A DNA stretch of 64,000 nt, taken from Isoetes taiwanensis (taxonomy: Eukaryota > Streptophyta > Lycopodiopsida > Isoetales > Isoetaceae). Location: NCBI GenBank assembly GCA_021234155.1, contig JAJEKV010000035.1, forward strand, positions 8,305,891-8,369,890, given 5' to 3'. The notes beneath the pieces were generated by a model. The model worked only from the letters and a program-made list of their open reading frames with translations. It made no database searches and had not been told where the DNA came from. Both the position numbers and the translations under genes were made by a program. Below, piece after piece: positions 11,740 through 22,132 of this stretch. Position 1 is the stretch's first letter. Each line of letters begins with the position of its first letter.

Positions 11740-12549
11740 TTAGCACTTAAAATGCAGCTTCCCAATATCCTTTAAGCAATATCCTGCAATCCCTTCGAAG
11801 CAATGCAACTTGCTTCCTCTCAGAGCTTTGCATAGGATCATCGCTCCCACAGGCTTAGATGTATTCCATCCAAGGAAGTTCTTAATTCTAATATTAAAAT
11901 TGGTTGGGGTCTTGACATTTGACCGCATCACAACCTGGATATGTAGATGGTCAAGGGATGAGCCTCTCTCTAATGTTACCACTCCTGTCTTGCAGTTCTC
12001 CCTCGGAAACAACACGCTTGAAGTGCTTGCTCCGTAGTCTACTGAAGCTGGGTTGAGATATTGCAGGTACCATTAGTTCTCGAAGCAAAGCATTCACTTC
12101 CTCCAATATGCTCTTCTGTGTACAATGGGATGGCAATCTCTTCTCGACAATTATTTTTTCCTGTTAATCTTTCCTACTTTTATGTGGCATATTCTCAGCA
12201 TTGAATTCAACATATTTATCAAAAACCTCCCTAGCAGCCAGGATCCTAGAAGTCGGCCTCAACATGCTATTATTTCCATGTAATGCAATTTTGCTCCCTT
12301 TTGCATGACTTGCTTGCAAGATAAAATTGGAATGCCATGAATATTTATCCATGCCCCTAGTAGTGGGTATCTTTTTTTCTTTGGATATTTTTCATCTTGA
12401 AGTGCAAGCTCATGAATGGAGTACATGTAAGTCCTCCTCTCATCACAAATATACTCTTGGAAGATGGCTCTTGCTTCCACCAATTCATCAATTTCAAACT
12501 TCTGAATACAATTAGCCCAACAACATTCCATTCCCCTTACCTTAGCCAT
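11740..12549 (-). pseudogene. HUH-endonuclease (Rep-like) gene remnant, copy H1
   Basis: Several minus-strand frames read in succession as one decayed protein. The part at 12549-12259 holds a Cys-containing and charged region. 12352-12164 continues in another frame, and 12136-11951 leads into the catalytic domain. In the frame 12015-11740 the sequence GVVTLERGSSLDHLHIQ (HLH codons within 11932-11955) fits HUH motif II. About 50 residues on, GYCLKD (Tyr codon 11779-11781) fits motif III (Tyr-x-x-Lys). The block from ERGS to GYCLK is collinear with copy H2 at 1-220, sharing ERGS-LDHLH-Q, ILCKAL and LHCFEG. Frameshifts separate the N-terminal pieces, so the gene is inactive as read. A further minus ORF upstream (12949-12644) may be part of the same gene. 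Strand transfer by an HUH nuclease is the family role; host or element identity is inferred. Confidence 0.6.
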
Positions 12550-12643
12550 AGATTCATGTCACTACTTGACTTGGACCTCTTGCTACAATAATAATGTTTC
12601 ACCATTGAGTGTGCCCTCTTTTCTGAAAATGTGGTCTTGGAAG

Positions 12644-12949
12644 CTATTGGAGGTGTATTAAGAAACTCAGTGTCATCCACAACCTCTGGCTCTGGTCAGG
12701 GAAATCTCCTATAAACTCAATGCAGGCTATAGGCCATGGCATGATGCCTGGAACCTCCAATTGTTTAACACAAGCAGTGCAATCCTGATGATTTGACCCT
12801 TTTTCCTTCCATTTTTCTTCTAAACTTATTATGGCCACACTCACTTTATCCTTTCCTAATCTTTCATCATTGACAGCTTGGATAGGATCGGCTAGTATGA
12901 TAGTTCCTTCACTTACTAGCTCCTTATTGCATTGGTGCTTCATTTTCAC
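12644..12949 (-). pseudogene. Hypothetical ORF upstream of HUH remnant H1
   Basis: 101 residues, with a Lys/Glu-rich centre and a CxxC-like CTAC motif. It lies on the same strand just upstream of H1 and may be its N-terminal part, but no counterpart is visible in copy H2. Function unknown. Confidence 0.25.
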
Positions 12950-13290
12950 CTTCTTATTCTTTCAATCCAACCTACTATAGAGGATAATTTGCTTAGTAGT
13001 CTCAGCCTCAACACCCTTTGGGTGGTCCACACCATTGACCTACAAGAACAATGTTAACAATGGGGTAACAATGTAATAAGAACATGTGATAACGATGTTG
13101 ATACATGTTGGGGGTGAAAGGCATTACATTTTTACCCTTTTTAGGATCCACACGCTTCACCTATATAAATTTAAATGTTCTTAGTATTAGCTCGAAAAAA
13201 GGACAAAGCAATTATGAGAATAGATTAAAGGGAACTTCAAAAAATACAAAAAAAAAACCATTAAATGGGAAAATATATGTTGTAAGTGTA

Positions 13291-13500
13291 GGCAAAAATA
13301 GGTTGTAAGTATAGCTGAGGTGTGGGTAATTCTACAAAATTAAAGATAACATAGGGTGTATGTAAGTAGTACTAAAGAATTAAGTATAGGTTGTAATTCT
13401 AGAGTATTAAGTATAGGCAAAAATAGGTTGTAAGTATAGCTGACGTGTGGGTAATTCTAGAGAATTAATGATAACCTAGGGTGTAATTAATTCAATAGAA
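13291..13500. repeat. ~125-bp imperfect tandem repeat
   Basis: Two units begin GGCAAAAATAGGTTGTAAGT (13291 and 13416) and continue through GTGTGGGTAATTCTA. Minor differences show it is not brand new. Confidence 0.85.
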
Positions 13501-13804
13501 TTAATGATAGCTAATTCGTATACGGTATAATTCGTATATGATGTGATGGAATCATAATTACAACTGCGCCTACTAAACTATACGAAATCTTGCATGCAAC
13601 TACTATATCTTGCATGAAACTCTTCATTCCTTCAAGTGCCCATCCTTTCTTCCTTCCAACGCCCATCCTTCCTTCCTTACTTCCTTACCATCGTGAGCCA
13701 TGCCGCCCGGCCCGCTCCATCCCGCCGGACTCGCCTCAGAGAGGCGAAGAAGGAGATCAAGAAATTGATCTCCAAATCCCTTCCCCCCTCTCGCAGATGC
13801 TGTT

Positions 13805-14125
13805 GTGGCTGCCTTCCGCACCACAGTCCGGAGGAATGCAAGGAGCTCTTTCGTGAGGGCAAGCTTCGCCCAGAAAATCCAAATCTCAGTAGCAGCACTA
13901 GCAGCCCGGAGTCCCCCCCATACACCAGCAGATTCTGAGGTCGAAAAAGCAAAAGAAATGGAGGAAGCAGATGAGGAGTGGCGCGAAGAATTGGAAGAAG
14001 AGAAGAAGCAGATTATCATGAATGCCCTCTCCTCCTCTGATGACGAAGATGTTGCAAAAGCCATCCTTGAAGAGATGGCAGAAGAAAGCGAAGAGGAAGA
14101 AGAGGAGGACGAGGAGGATGAGGGC

Positions 14126-14131
<6 letters not shown>
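13805..14131 (+). CDS. Acidic coiled-coil ORF fragment, unknown
   Basis: The frame begins MAAFRTTVRRNARSS and continues with a long Glu/Asp-rich segment (SSDDEDVAKAILEEMAEESE, then a run of acidic residues). It ends in a T29 homopolymer at 14130-14158 that would encode poly-Phe. The real coding part probably stops at the T tract. Acidic N-terminal exons of this kind occur in plant PIF/Harbinger nucleases, but no nuclease domain follows, so that is only a thought. A possible splice acceptor (CTCTCGCAG) precedes it at about 13795. It abuts the tandem-repeat unit beginning at 14227. Confidence 0.25.
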
Positions 14132-14159
<28 letters not shown>

Positions 14160-14226
14160 TATATAAATATTTAAAGAGGTGCTTAAATGATTGTGCACTC
14201 ATCATCTGCCTGATAAGAAAAACTAT

Positions 14227-17200
14227 TAAGTATAAATGTTAGGCATACATATTAGTGTAAAAAGTTATGGCCCATGAATGTTATAAACCTTTGGGCAAGA
14301 TAGATAACCTGGGACCTAGATATGTAAGTTAAAACCAAATAGACGGCTGGGTTCCTTATAAGAATAATATTTAAGCTACTAGGGGACTTAATGTTTAACC
14401 CGAAACATTAGTATATGACCAAAGTAGTGACCCCTAAGGGGCTTAATACTTGTCGCCAAAATTAAAATAAGGTTTCTAGGGTTCTGAAAATCGAGGCAGG
14501 ATATCCGATACCAGAGATGGCAGGGATCGGATTGGTAAATAGCAGCCAACCAGTCTTTATGACCTCAAAAATCCCCCGCTAATTGGCATTACTGCAAATA
14601 TGGGAGGTAGTTCTGCAAGCGGAGGTGAAGGCTTTTGCTCTGACGAAGAGGAGCGGCTCTGTGAAAGCTTGAGAAGGGAACTTGCTTGGTGTGATAGGGA
14701 AGTGAGATTCAAGGCATTAGAAATGGAAAGGAGAGGCAGAGGCCGTGGCTTTGCACCTAAGAGAGGCTATGGTGATAGCAATACAGGGCAGCTGGCTAAA
14801 AGAAGCAGCGGTTTCAATAGACCACAAGGGGGCTATACTAGAGCAAATCCCAGCAATGAACACTTTGTTCCAGAAACACAACAAGACATGGATGGATCTT
14901 CAGATGAAGATGAACTTCAGGTAACAAAAAATAAGTCCCATTTCTATTAAGAGGTCAGATTAGATAAAAGATCATTGAGGCTTATGGTTTCCAAGTGATA
15001 CATGGCAGCTGCCTAAGGTTGGTCTAAATAAACAGATTAATTAACACTAGTTAAAGGAAAAGGATCCAGAGATAAGCACATAGATTGCATGCATTATTAT
15101 AATTATGCTACCAGGTCCTGCTATGAGGATATAGATCAGCTGGCAGTCCGGACCAGTTAACTAATAGCAAAATAAACCCTGTATTATCCCAGGTTTTCAA
15201 ATATCTATTTGCAGGCCAGATAACTTCGCAATGGACCTTAGTATCATATGTACTATTAATACACTGCCCAGGCATGCTGTGAGGATGTATAACAGCTAAT
15301 AGTCCAGGCCAAATAACTAATGTATAAACAGGCCTTGTATTGTTCCATGTTTTCAATATTTACTATTTGGCCAGATAACGGATATCTAAGTAGACCTGGT
15401 TTTATCCCTGATATTGTTACGATTTCAAGTCAGTATAAGATAGCTGATTAAAGCTGGTTTAAGAAAGTAGAATGTTTAACATTAACTGAAAGGAGAAGAT
15501 CCAAATGTTAACATAAAGATTGCAGGCCTTAGTATAAATATGCTGCAACAGCCTTGTATGATGATGTACTGCTGCAGCTGTTGTAAATAAATAACAGGTT
15601 TTCAGAACCAGTTACTCTTATCTTTATTATATGTTTGTCCAATATTTGTTTTCATTTTATCTGAGCTTGAACGAATCAAGGGCATAAAAGAGGTACAATG
15701 GGTGAAGGGCGAAGAGCCAAGAAATTCCCAATGTACCTTTTGGCCCTTGTATCGTTACCAAGCCTATTGCTAACGTTTACATGATTGGCTGCAGGTACGT
15801 GGAATTTCTTCTACTATTGTGCTTTCCTTTTTGCTGTTATGAGGAGTTCGGACTCAAAAGGATGAATGGAATCAAATATATGGACTTCACAAGAATCTCA
15901 AGTATGATAAGTAGGCAATTTTGTATATGCCAGGATAAGATGAAGGATAGGAGGAGTAATAGTGAAACTTCTGGTATTTGAAAGTCTTTATAACTATATA
16001 TCAAAAAGAAATTTTGATCTCGCAGATAGAGAAGTAGAAATGGGCAGATGGTAAAGTGCATGGCATGTATAGACATATTTTAACCTGCCATTGGCAACAT
16101 AATTTTGTTAAGTTCAAGACAGATTTCCAATATTTAAATACCGTTCTTCGTCGTTCCAGCATATTGTGCTTTAGTATTCTGCTCTAGTTTGACTTGGTTG
16201 GGTGAAAATGAAATGCACACTGGCTGTATCTATCTTTGGTTTCTGAACTGGTTTTTTAAAAAAAAAAAGTAACTCAGACTTCCTTGTAAAGATAATGCTG
16301 GACATGCTTAGGTTCAAGGGAGTCAAACTCTATCACACTTAATATTTAAGTTTAGGTATCGTTAAAGGCAAAGAACAGAAGTATAGGCCTGTTCAATTAA
16401 ATGTAAATATTGACTACTTAAAGTTAGCCATATATGGTAGAACAGAAAAATCGAGACTGGATATATATGAAAAAATAAGCATAGCATTTACTGAATGAGG
16501 GTGTATCACGAAGCCTTAAAATCGAAAAAGCTGGATACTTGGAAACATGACAATAAGAAAAATTAAAAAAGGAGTTAAGAATATGAAACGATACATGATT
16601 ATGGCAGGTTGTAAATTAAAAAAAAAGGCCTGTAAAGGGTTATGACATGTGGATAAGCATGCAAAAAGTTAAAGCTGACCCTTGTCGTCTTTGTTTCCTT
16701 TCCTTTTTTAAAAAAAAGAAAGTATGTGGTTGCATGGTCAAGTTTAAACAGACTCTTTAAGACTTTCCAAAAACATTGGACTTCAGCCATACGCCTGGTC
16801 CTAATAGCAGTTATACATGCATAAAGTAAAAGATCAAACATATGGGAGGACATGCTTAACATGGACTATAAAGGTAAAAAGTTGTAGAATAAGAAAGCAA
16901 AGATATTTTATCTATTTAAAGTTATAAAAATTGTATAGACCTGGATATGATGCACTATCTTTGTCCTAAGCTCAAGACAATGTATAGAATGATTAAACTA
17001 CTTAAGGATTGACTGCGGTAGTTTGATTGGCTAGAAGGATTGTTGTCCTGACTAGTTAAGTCCGGGTTTTTTTTAGATAATTCATTTCATTGGTCTTACC
17101 AGTGAGGCATCATATCTATTGGTAAAGATTTGAGCAAGTTGGAGATTATAGATATATACTTAAAGGACTGAATGTATGGTTGCAGGATGATGGTGAGACA

Positions 17201-18598
17201 CAAACGATTGAGTTCGTGCCTCCAACATGGAATAGAGACCTCGGACCAATGGGATATGGTTCGAGCAAGATTATATGTCCCAGCAATGCAGTGCAGACAC
17301 TATTAACATGTCTTAAAGGCCCCAAAGTACACATGTTGCTGCTGGAAAAAGAAGCAATGAGGACCCCTGAGCAGTTATCAGCTATCTCACATCTGGGCTT
17401 TAGCGACTGGTTAGAGCTTGTACCAAGACTGAACAAAGTATGTGAGGATTGGGATGCTACCAATAAAATACTGGAGGAAGTATATGAAGAATTACCAAAT
17501 AAGGTCTATAAGTGGACAATAGAAGAAGATGCTGCAAAAACACAGTTTTTTACAGGTGTACCAGCCTTAGAAAAGGCTAACAAAATTAAGAAATCCTGCC
17601 TAAGTAATGTCGTATGTGAAAATGTGGTGACAAATGACGAAGAGGATGTGGATGATGATCCCTTTGGCGAATCCCTGCTTTCAGAACAGGATAAAATTGC
17701 CATGGGCAACAAAGCTGCCAAGACAAAAGAAGAAGATGACAAGGAATTTAACTTCACATTGCACAACTGCCATCTTTCCTACAATACCAGAGAGACTGGT
17801 AGAAGGACACGCAATGTTTTGTAATCAAGGCATATGGCGTACGAAGAACTTCGGAGCACTTGCTCCTATTAGCAGGACAGCCTGGGTCATGTTAGGAAAT
17901 ATTACCCCTGAACAGGAAAGGATGGCCAAGACTGCTGCAATGAAAATGGAAAAGATAATATCTAAAGAGAAGTTCAAATTGAAGATTGATCACAGGTTCT
18001 TTGATAAAACCTGCAACATTGATGACTGTATTTATGTGAGACAAAAGGGACATATGGCGTATTCTACAATTCCCAGGGATGCATTCTATTTGAAACGGGT
18101 ATGGAGGACCTTTTGCCCCTACTTCAAATGCGTTTGTGAACCCAGGGCAAAAGGAAATGCATGTAAGGACAGCATGACATGGCTGGACCATGCCGTGTGG
18201 TTTATGTTCAATAATTTGGACAACATCTTCCCTGATATATCCGTGGTAGCCCAGATGGTTTCTATGAGAAAATTATTGAAGACCACGCTCAGGGATAGCA
18301 TAATAGCATATCTGTCATATTTGGAAGTCAGGATGGCACTTATTAACATGACATTTTTGCAGGCTGCTGACCCATGGTCTGATTTAAAGATTAACTATCC
18401 AAGTTGCAAAATGGCAGTCATTTGTGAAAAGAGTATCAAACCTGTGACTTTCATGCAGGATATTGAAGCTGGATCTAGTAGCAGCTATGGCAAAAGAGCA
18501 AAACTAGGAAGATCTAAAGCGTTAACCTTGAGGACAGTAGAAGGTTATACTCCCCCACGTATTACAGCACCTCCAGTAGGTAGCAGATCGAGCATTGC
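14227..18598. repeat. Tandem duplication, unit 1 (4372 bp)
   Basis: The sequence from TAAGTATAAATGTTAGG at 14227 recurs at 18599. Unit 1 holds exon 1, the intron, exon 2 and the C-terminal frame of the orphan gene. The unit boundary lies within the last codons of that gene (…KYKC stop), so each unit carries the 3' UTR of the previous copy. Confidence 0.93.
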
Positions 18599-18614
18599 TA
18601 AGTATAAATGTTAG
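14600..18614 (+). CDS. Unrecognised two-exon gene with an internal frame change
   Basis: Exon 1 (14600-14920, 107 codons) begins MGGSSASGGEGFCSDEEE, has an RGRGRG patch and an acidic end (DGSSDEDELQ), and stops at donor CAG|GTAACA. The intron ends TTGCAG at 17185. Exon 2 (from 17186) continues in frame (DDGETQTIEFVPP) to a stop at 17822-17824. A second frame, open from 17634 to 18614, carries on as a plausible protein from about 17790 (RLVEGHAMFCNQG) with Cys/His-containing stretches and a basic Ser-rich tail ending AKYKC. Joining the two needs a one-base change of frame near 17760-17800: an indel, a missed small intron or programmed frameshifting. The protein would be about 590 residues. I recognise no domain. 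Low-complexity acidic/RG regions and two overlapping frames could suit a Gag-like protein, but no reverse transcriptase or recombinase is linked to it. Confidence 0.55.
15719..15810. other. Conserved stem-loop in the intron, copy 1
   Basis: Arms AAGAAATTCC (15719-15728) and GGAATTTCTT (15801-15810) pair perfectly. A second helix GTACC/GGTAC (15733-15737 with 15794-15798) follows, then GCC/GGC. The loop side keeps TTTTGGCCCTTG and GGCTGCAG. See copies at 20092 and 30174, the latter with compensatory changes. Confidence 0.65.
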
Positions 18615-18971
18615 GCATACATATTAGTGTAAAAAGTTATGGCCCATGAATGTTATAAACCTTTGGGCAAGATAGATAACCTGGGACCTAGATATGTAAG
18701 TTAAAACCAAATAGACGGCTGGGTTCCTTATAAGAATAATATTTAAGCTACTAGGGGACTTAATGTTTAACCCGAAACATTAGTATATGACCAAAGTAGT
18801 GACCCCTAAGGGGCTTAGTACTTGTCGCCAAAATTAAAATAAGGTTTCTAGGGTTCTAAAAATCGAGGCAGGATATCCGATACCAGAGATGGCAGGGATC
18901 GGATTGGTAAATGGCAGCCAACCAGTCTTTATGACCACAAAAATCCCCCGCTAATTGGCATTACTGCAAAT

Positions 18972-19292
18972 ATGGGAGGTAGTTCTGCAAGCGGAGGTGA
19001 AGCTTTTTGCTCTGACGAAGAGGAGCGGCTTTGTGAAAGCTTGAGAAGGGAACTTGCTTGGTGTGATAGGGAAGTGAGATTCAAGGCATTAGAAATGGAA
19101 AGGAGAGGCAGAGGCCGTGGCTTTGCACCTAAGAGAGGCTATGGTGATAGCAATACAGGGCAGCTGGCTAAAAGGAGCAGCGGTTTCAATAGACCACAAG
19201 GTGGCTATACTAGAGCAAATCCCAGCAATGAACACTTTGTTCCAGAAACACAACAAGACATGGATGGATCTTCAGATGAAGATGAACTTCAG
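18972..19292 (+). pseudogene. Orphan gene copy 2, exon 1 only
   Basis: 107 codons, almost identical to exon 1 at 14600-14920, with the same donor (CAG|GTAACG). Its second exon is absent because the duplication unit is truncated by a retroelement at about 21433. Exon 1 stays fully open with mostly silent differences, which suggests either recent duplication or past constraint. Confidence 0.7.
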
Positions 19293-20091
19293 GTAACGAA
19301 AAATAAGTCCCATTTTTATTAAGAGGTCAGATTAGATAAAAGATCATTGAGGCTTATGGTTTCCAAGTGATACATGGCGGCTGCCTAAGGTTGGTCTAAA
19401 TAAACAGACTAATTAACACTAGTTAAAGAAAAGGATCTAGAGATAAGCACTTATATTGCATGCATTATTATAATTATGCTACCAGGTCCTGCTATGAGGA
19501 TATAGATCAGCTGGCAGTCCGGACCAGTTAACTAATAGCAAAATAAACCCTGTATTATCCCAGGTTTTCAGATATCTATTTGCAGGCCAGATAACTTCGC
19601 AATGGACCTTAGTATCATATGTACTATTAATGCACTGTCCAGGCATGCTGTGAGGATGTATAACAGCTAATAGTCCAGGCCAAATAACTAATGTATAAAC
19701 AGGCCTTGTATTGTTCTTTGTTTTCAAGATTGGATATTTGGCCAGATAACTGATATCTAAGTAGACCTAGTTTTATCCCTGATATTATTATGATTTTAAG
19801 TCAGTATAAGATAGCTGATTAAGGCTGGTTTAAGAAAGTAGAATGTTTAACATTAACTGAAAGGAGAAGATCCAAATGTTAGCATATAGATTGCAGGCCT
19901 TAGTATAAATATGTTGCACACTGGCCTTGTATGATGATGTACTGCTGCAACTGTTGTAAATAAATAACAGGTTTTCAGAACCACTTACTCTTAGCTTTAT
20001 TATATGTTTGTCCAATATTTGTTTTCATTTTATCTGAGCTTGAACGAATCAAGGGCAAAAAAGAGGTACAATGGGTGATGGGCGAAGAGCC

Positions 20092-20183
20092 AAGAAATTC
20101 CCAATGTACCTTTTGGCCCTTGTATCATTACCAAGCCTATTGCTAACGTTTACATGATTGGCTGCAGGTACGTGGAATTTCTT
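20092..20183. other. Conserved stem-loop in the intron, copy 2
   Basis: Same arms as copy 1 (AAGAAATTCC / GGAATTTCTT), with one loop substitution. Confidence 0.65.
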
Positions 20184-22064
20184 CTACTATTGTGCTTTCC
20201 TTTTTGCTGTTATGAGGAGTTCGAACTCAAAAGGATGAATGGAATCAAATATATGGACTTCACAAGAATCTCAAGTATGATAAGTAGGCAATTTTGTATA
20301 TGCCAGGATAAGATGAAGGATAGGAGGAGTAATAGCGAAACTTCTGGTATTTGAAAGTCTTTATAACTATATATCAAAAAGAAATTTTGATCTCGCAGAT
20401 AGAGAAGTAGAAATGAGCAGATGGTAAAGAGCATGGCATGAAAAGACATGTTTTATTGCTACATATTTTTGTCAAGTTCAAGACAGATTTCCAACATTTA
20501 AATATAGTTCTTCATGGTTCTAGCATATTGTGCTTTATTATTCTGCTCTAATTTGACTTGGTTGGCTGAAAATGAAATGCCTGCAACTGTATCTATGCTG
20601 GTTTCTGAACTGGTTTTTTTAAAAAAAGTAACTCAGACTTCCTTGTAAAGATAATGCTGGACATGCTTAGGTTCAAGGGAGTCAAACTCTATCACACTTA
20701 ATATTTAAGTTTAGGTATCGTTAAAGGCAAAGAACAGAAGTATAGGCCTGTTCAATTAAATGTAAATATTGACTACTTAAAGTTAGCCATATATGGTAGA
20801 ACAGAAAAATCGAGACTGGATATATATGAAAAAATAAGCATAGCATTTACTGAATGAGGGTGTATCTGAAGCCTTAAAATCCCAGAAAGCTGGATACACT
20901 GGAAACATGACAATAAGAAAATTAAAAAGGGAGTTAAGAATATGAAACGCATACATGATTATGGCAGGTTGTAAATTCAAAAAAAAGGCCTGTAAAGGGT
21001 TATGACATGTGGATAAGCATGCAAAAAGTTAAAGCTGACCCTTGTCGTCTTTGTTTCCTTTCCTTTAAAAAAAAAAAAAAAGTATGTGGTTGCATGGTCA
21101 AGTTTAAACAGACTCTTTAAGACTTTCCAAAAACATTGGACTTCAGCCATACGCCTGGTCCTAATAGCAGTTATACATGCATAAAGTAAAAGATCAAACA
21201 TATGGGAGGACATGCTTAACATGGACTATAAAGGTAAAAAGTTGTAGAATAAGAAAGCAAAGATATTTTATCTATTTAAAGTTATAAAAATTGTATAGCC
21301 CTGGATATGATGCACTATCTTTGTCCTAAGCTCAAGACAATGTATAGAATGATTAAACTACTTAAGGATTGACTGCGGTAGTTTGATTGATTGGCTAGAA
21401 GGATTGTTGTCCTGACTAGTTAAGTCCGGGTTTTTTTTTTTTATGCATGCCACATGTTGGAGTTTCTACATGTTGGCTTTTCCTACACGTTTGCTACATG
21501 ATGCCTTAGTAGCTGCCTATTGGCAATGACTGAACGATAGACTGAAGTAGAGTTTTGATGGGTGTCGCCCAAGGTCTCCTGGCAGCTCAAAATTAATGTA
21601 AAGAGGCATGTCTTACTAGCATTGTTCCTAGTGTGCATGTTACTGGTTGGCTAAGTGTTAAGCTTTTCCTAACTGTGCTCTGGCTACCTTTTCTTTTAAA
21701 AGAATTGGTTTTTCCTAATGTGCTTTGGCTACCTTTTCTTTTAAAAGAATTGGTTTTTCCTAATGTGCTCTGGCTATATGTCTTTGTTTCACACAAATAA
21801 GGCATATCTTCTAGAATGGCAAATTTCAATGGCTTGTTCACCACCTTACATAAGCAATAGGTTTCTGAATCTGACCCTAGGGTGAAGCGAATTTGCTTTA
21901 ATAATATCACAGTATAGAAGTTCCTTGAATGGGACTTATTATTGAAATTCATCGATTTCAATTTAATATTGGAATTCATGGAATTTACATGTGGTAGTAT
22001 TTTTCCCATATACTCTCCTTACCTTTTTCCTTGGCCGAAATTGGGCTTTCTTCTCGGTCTTTAT

Positions 22065-22132
22065 GTAGGGGGAAACTTTCGCCACCTGCAAATTTCCACC
22101 CGGAAACCGCCAGGTGGCGAAAGTTTCCCTAC
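22065..22132. repeat. Foldback (inverted repeat) at left end of the Crypton-like element
   Basis: Arm 22065-22088 begins GTAGGGGGAAACTTTCGCC. Arm 22111-22132 is its reverse complement except for two extra G. Both arms end in CGCCACCTG. The right end of the element lacks this foldback. Confidence 0.85.

Larger units (their letters stand above)
18599..21433. repeat. Tandem duplication, unit 2, truncated
   Basis: Near-identical to 14227-17070 with scattered substitutions and small indels. It ends at the GTCCGGG + T tract where element X begins; unit 1 continues past the same T tract (17061-17080) into exon 2. Exon 2 of the second copy is therefore missing here. Confidence 0.93.

Noticed and set aside
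14130-14158. Poly-Phe coding tract
   Set aside because: It is a T29 homopolymer, more likely the poly(A) mark of a minus-strand retroinsertion or simple expansion than coding sequence.
14227-21433. The 2.8-kb repeats as LTRs of a retrotransposon with a 1.5-kb interior
   Set aside because: No TG...CA ends, no primer site or purine tract, and no target duplication. The repeat contains an exon and most of an intron, and its right limit coincides with insertion of element X. Tandem duplication explains it better.
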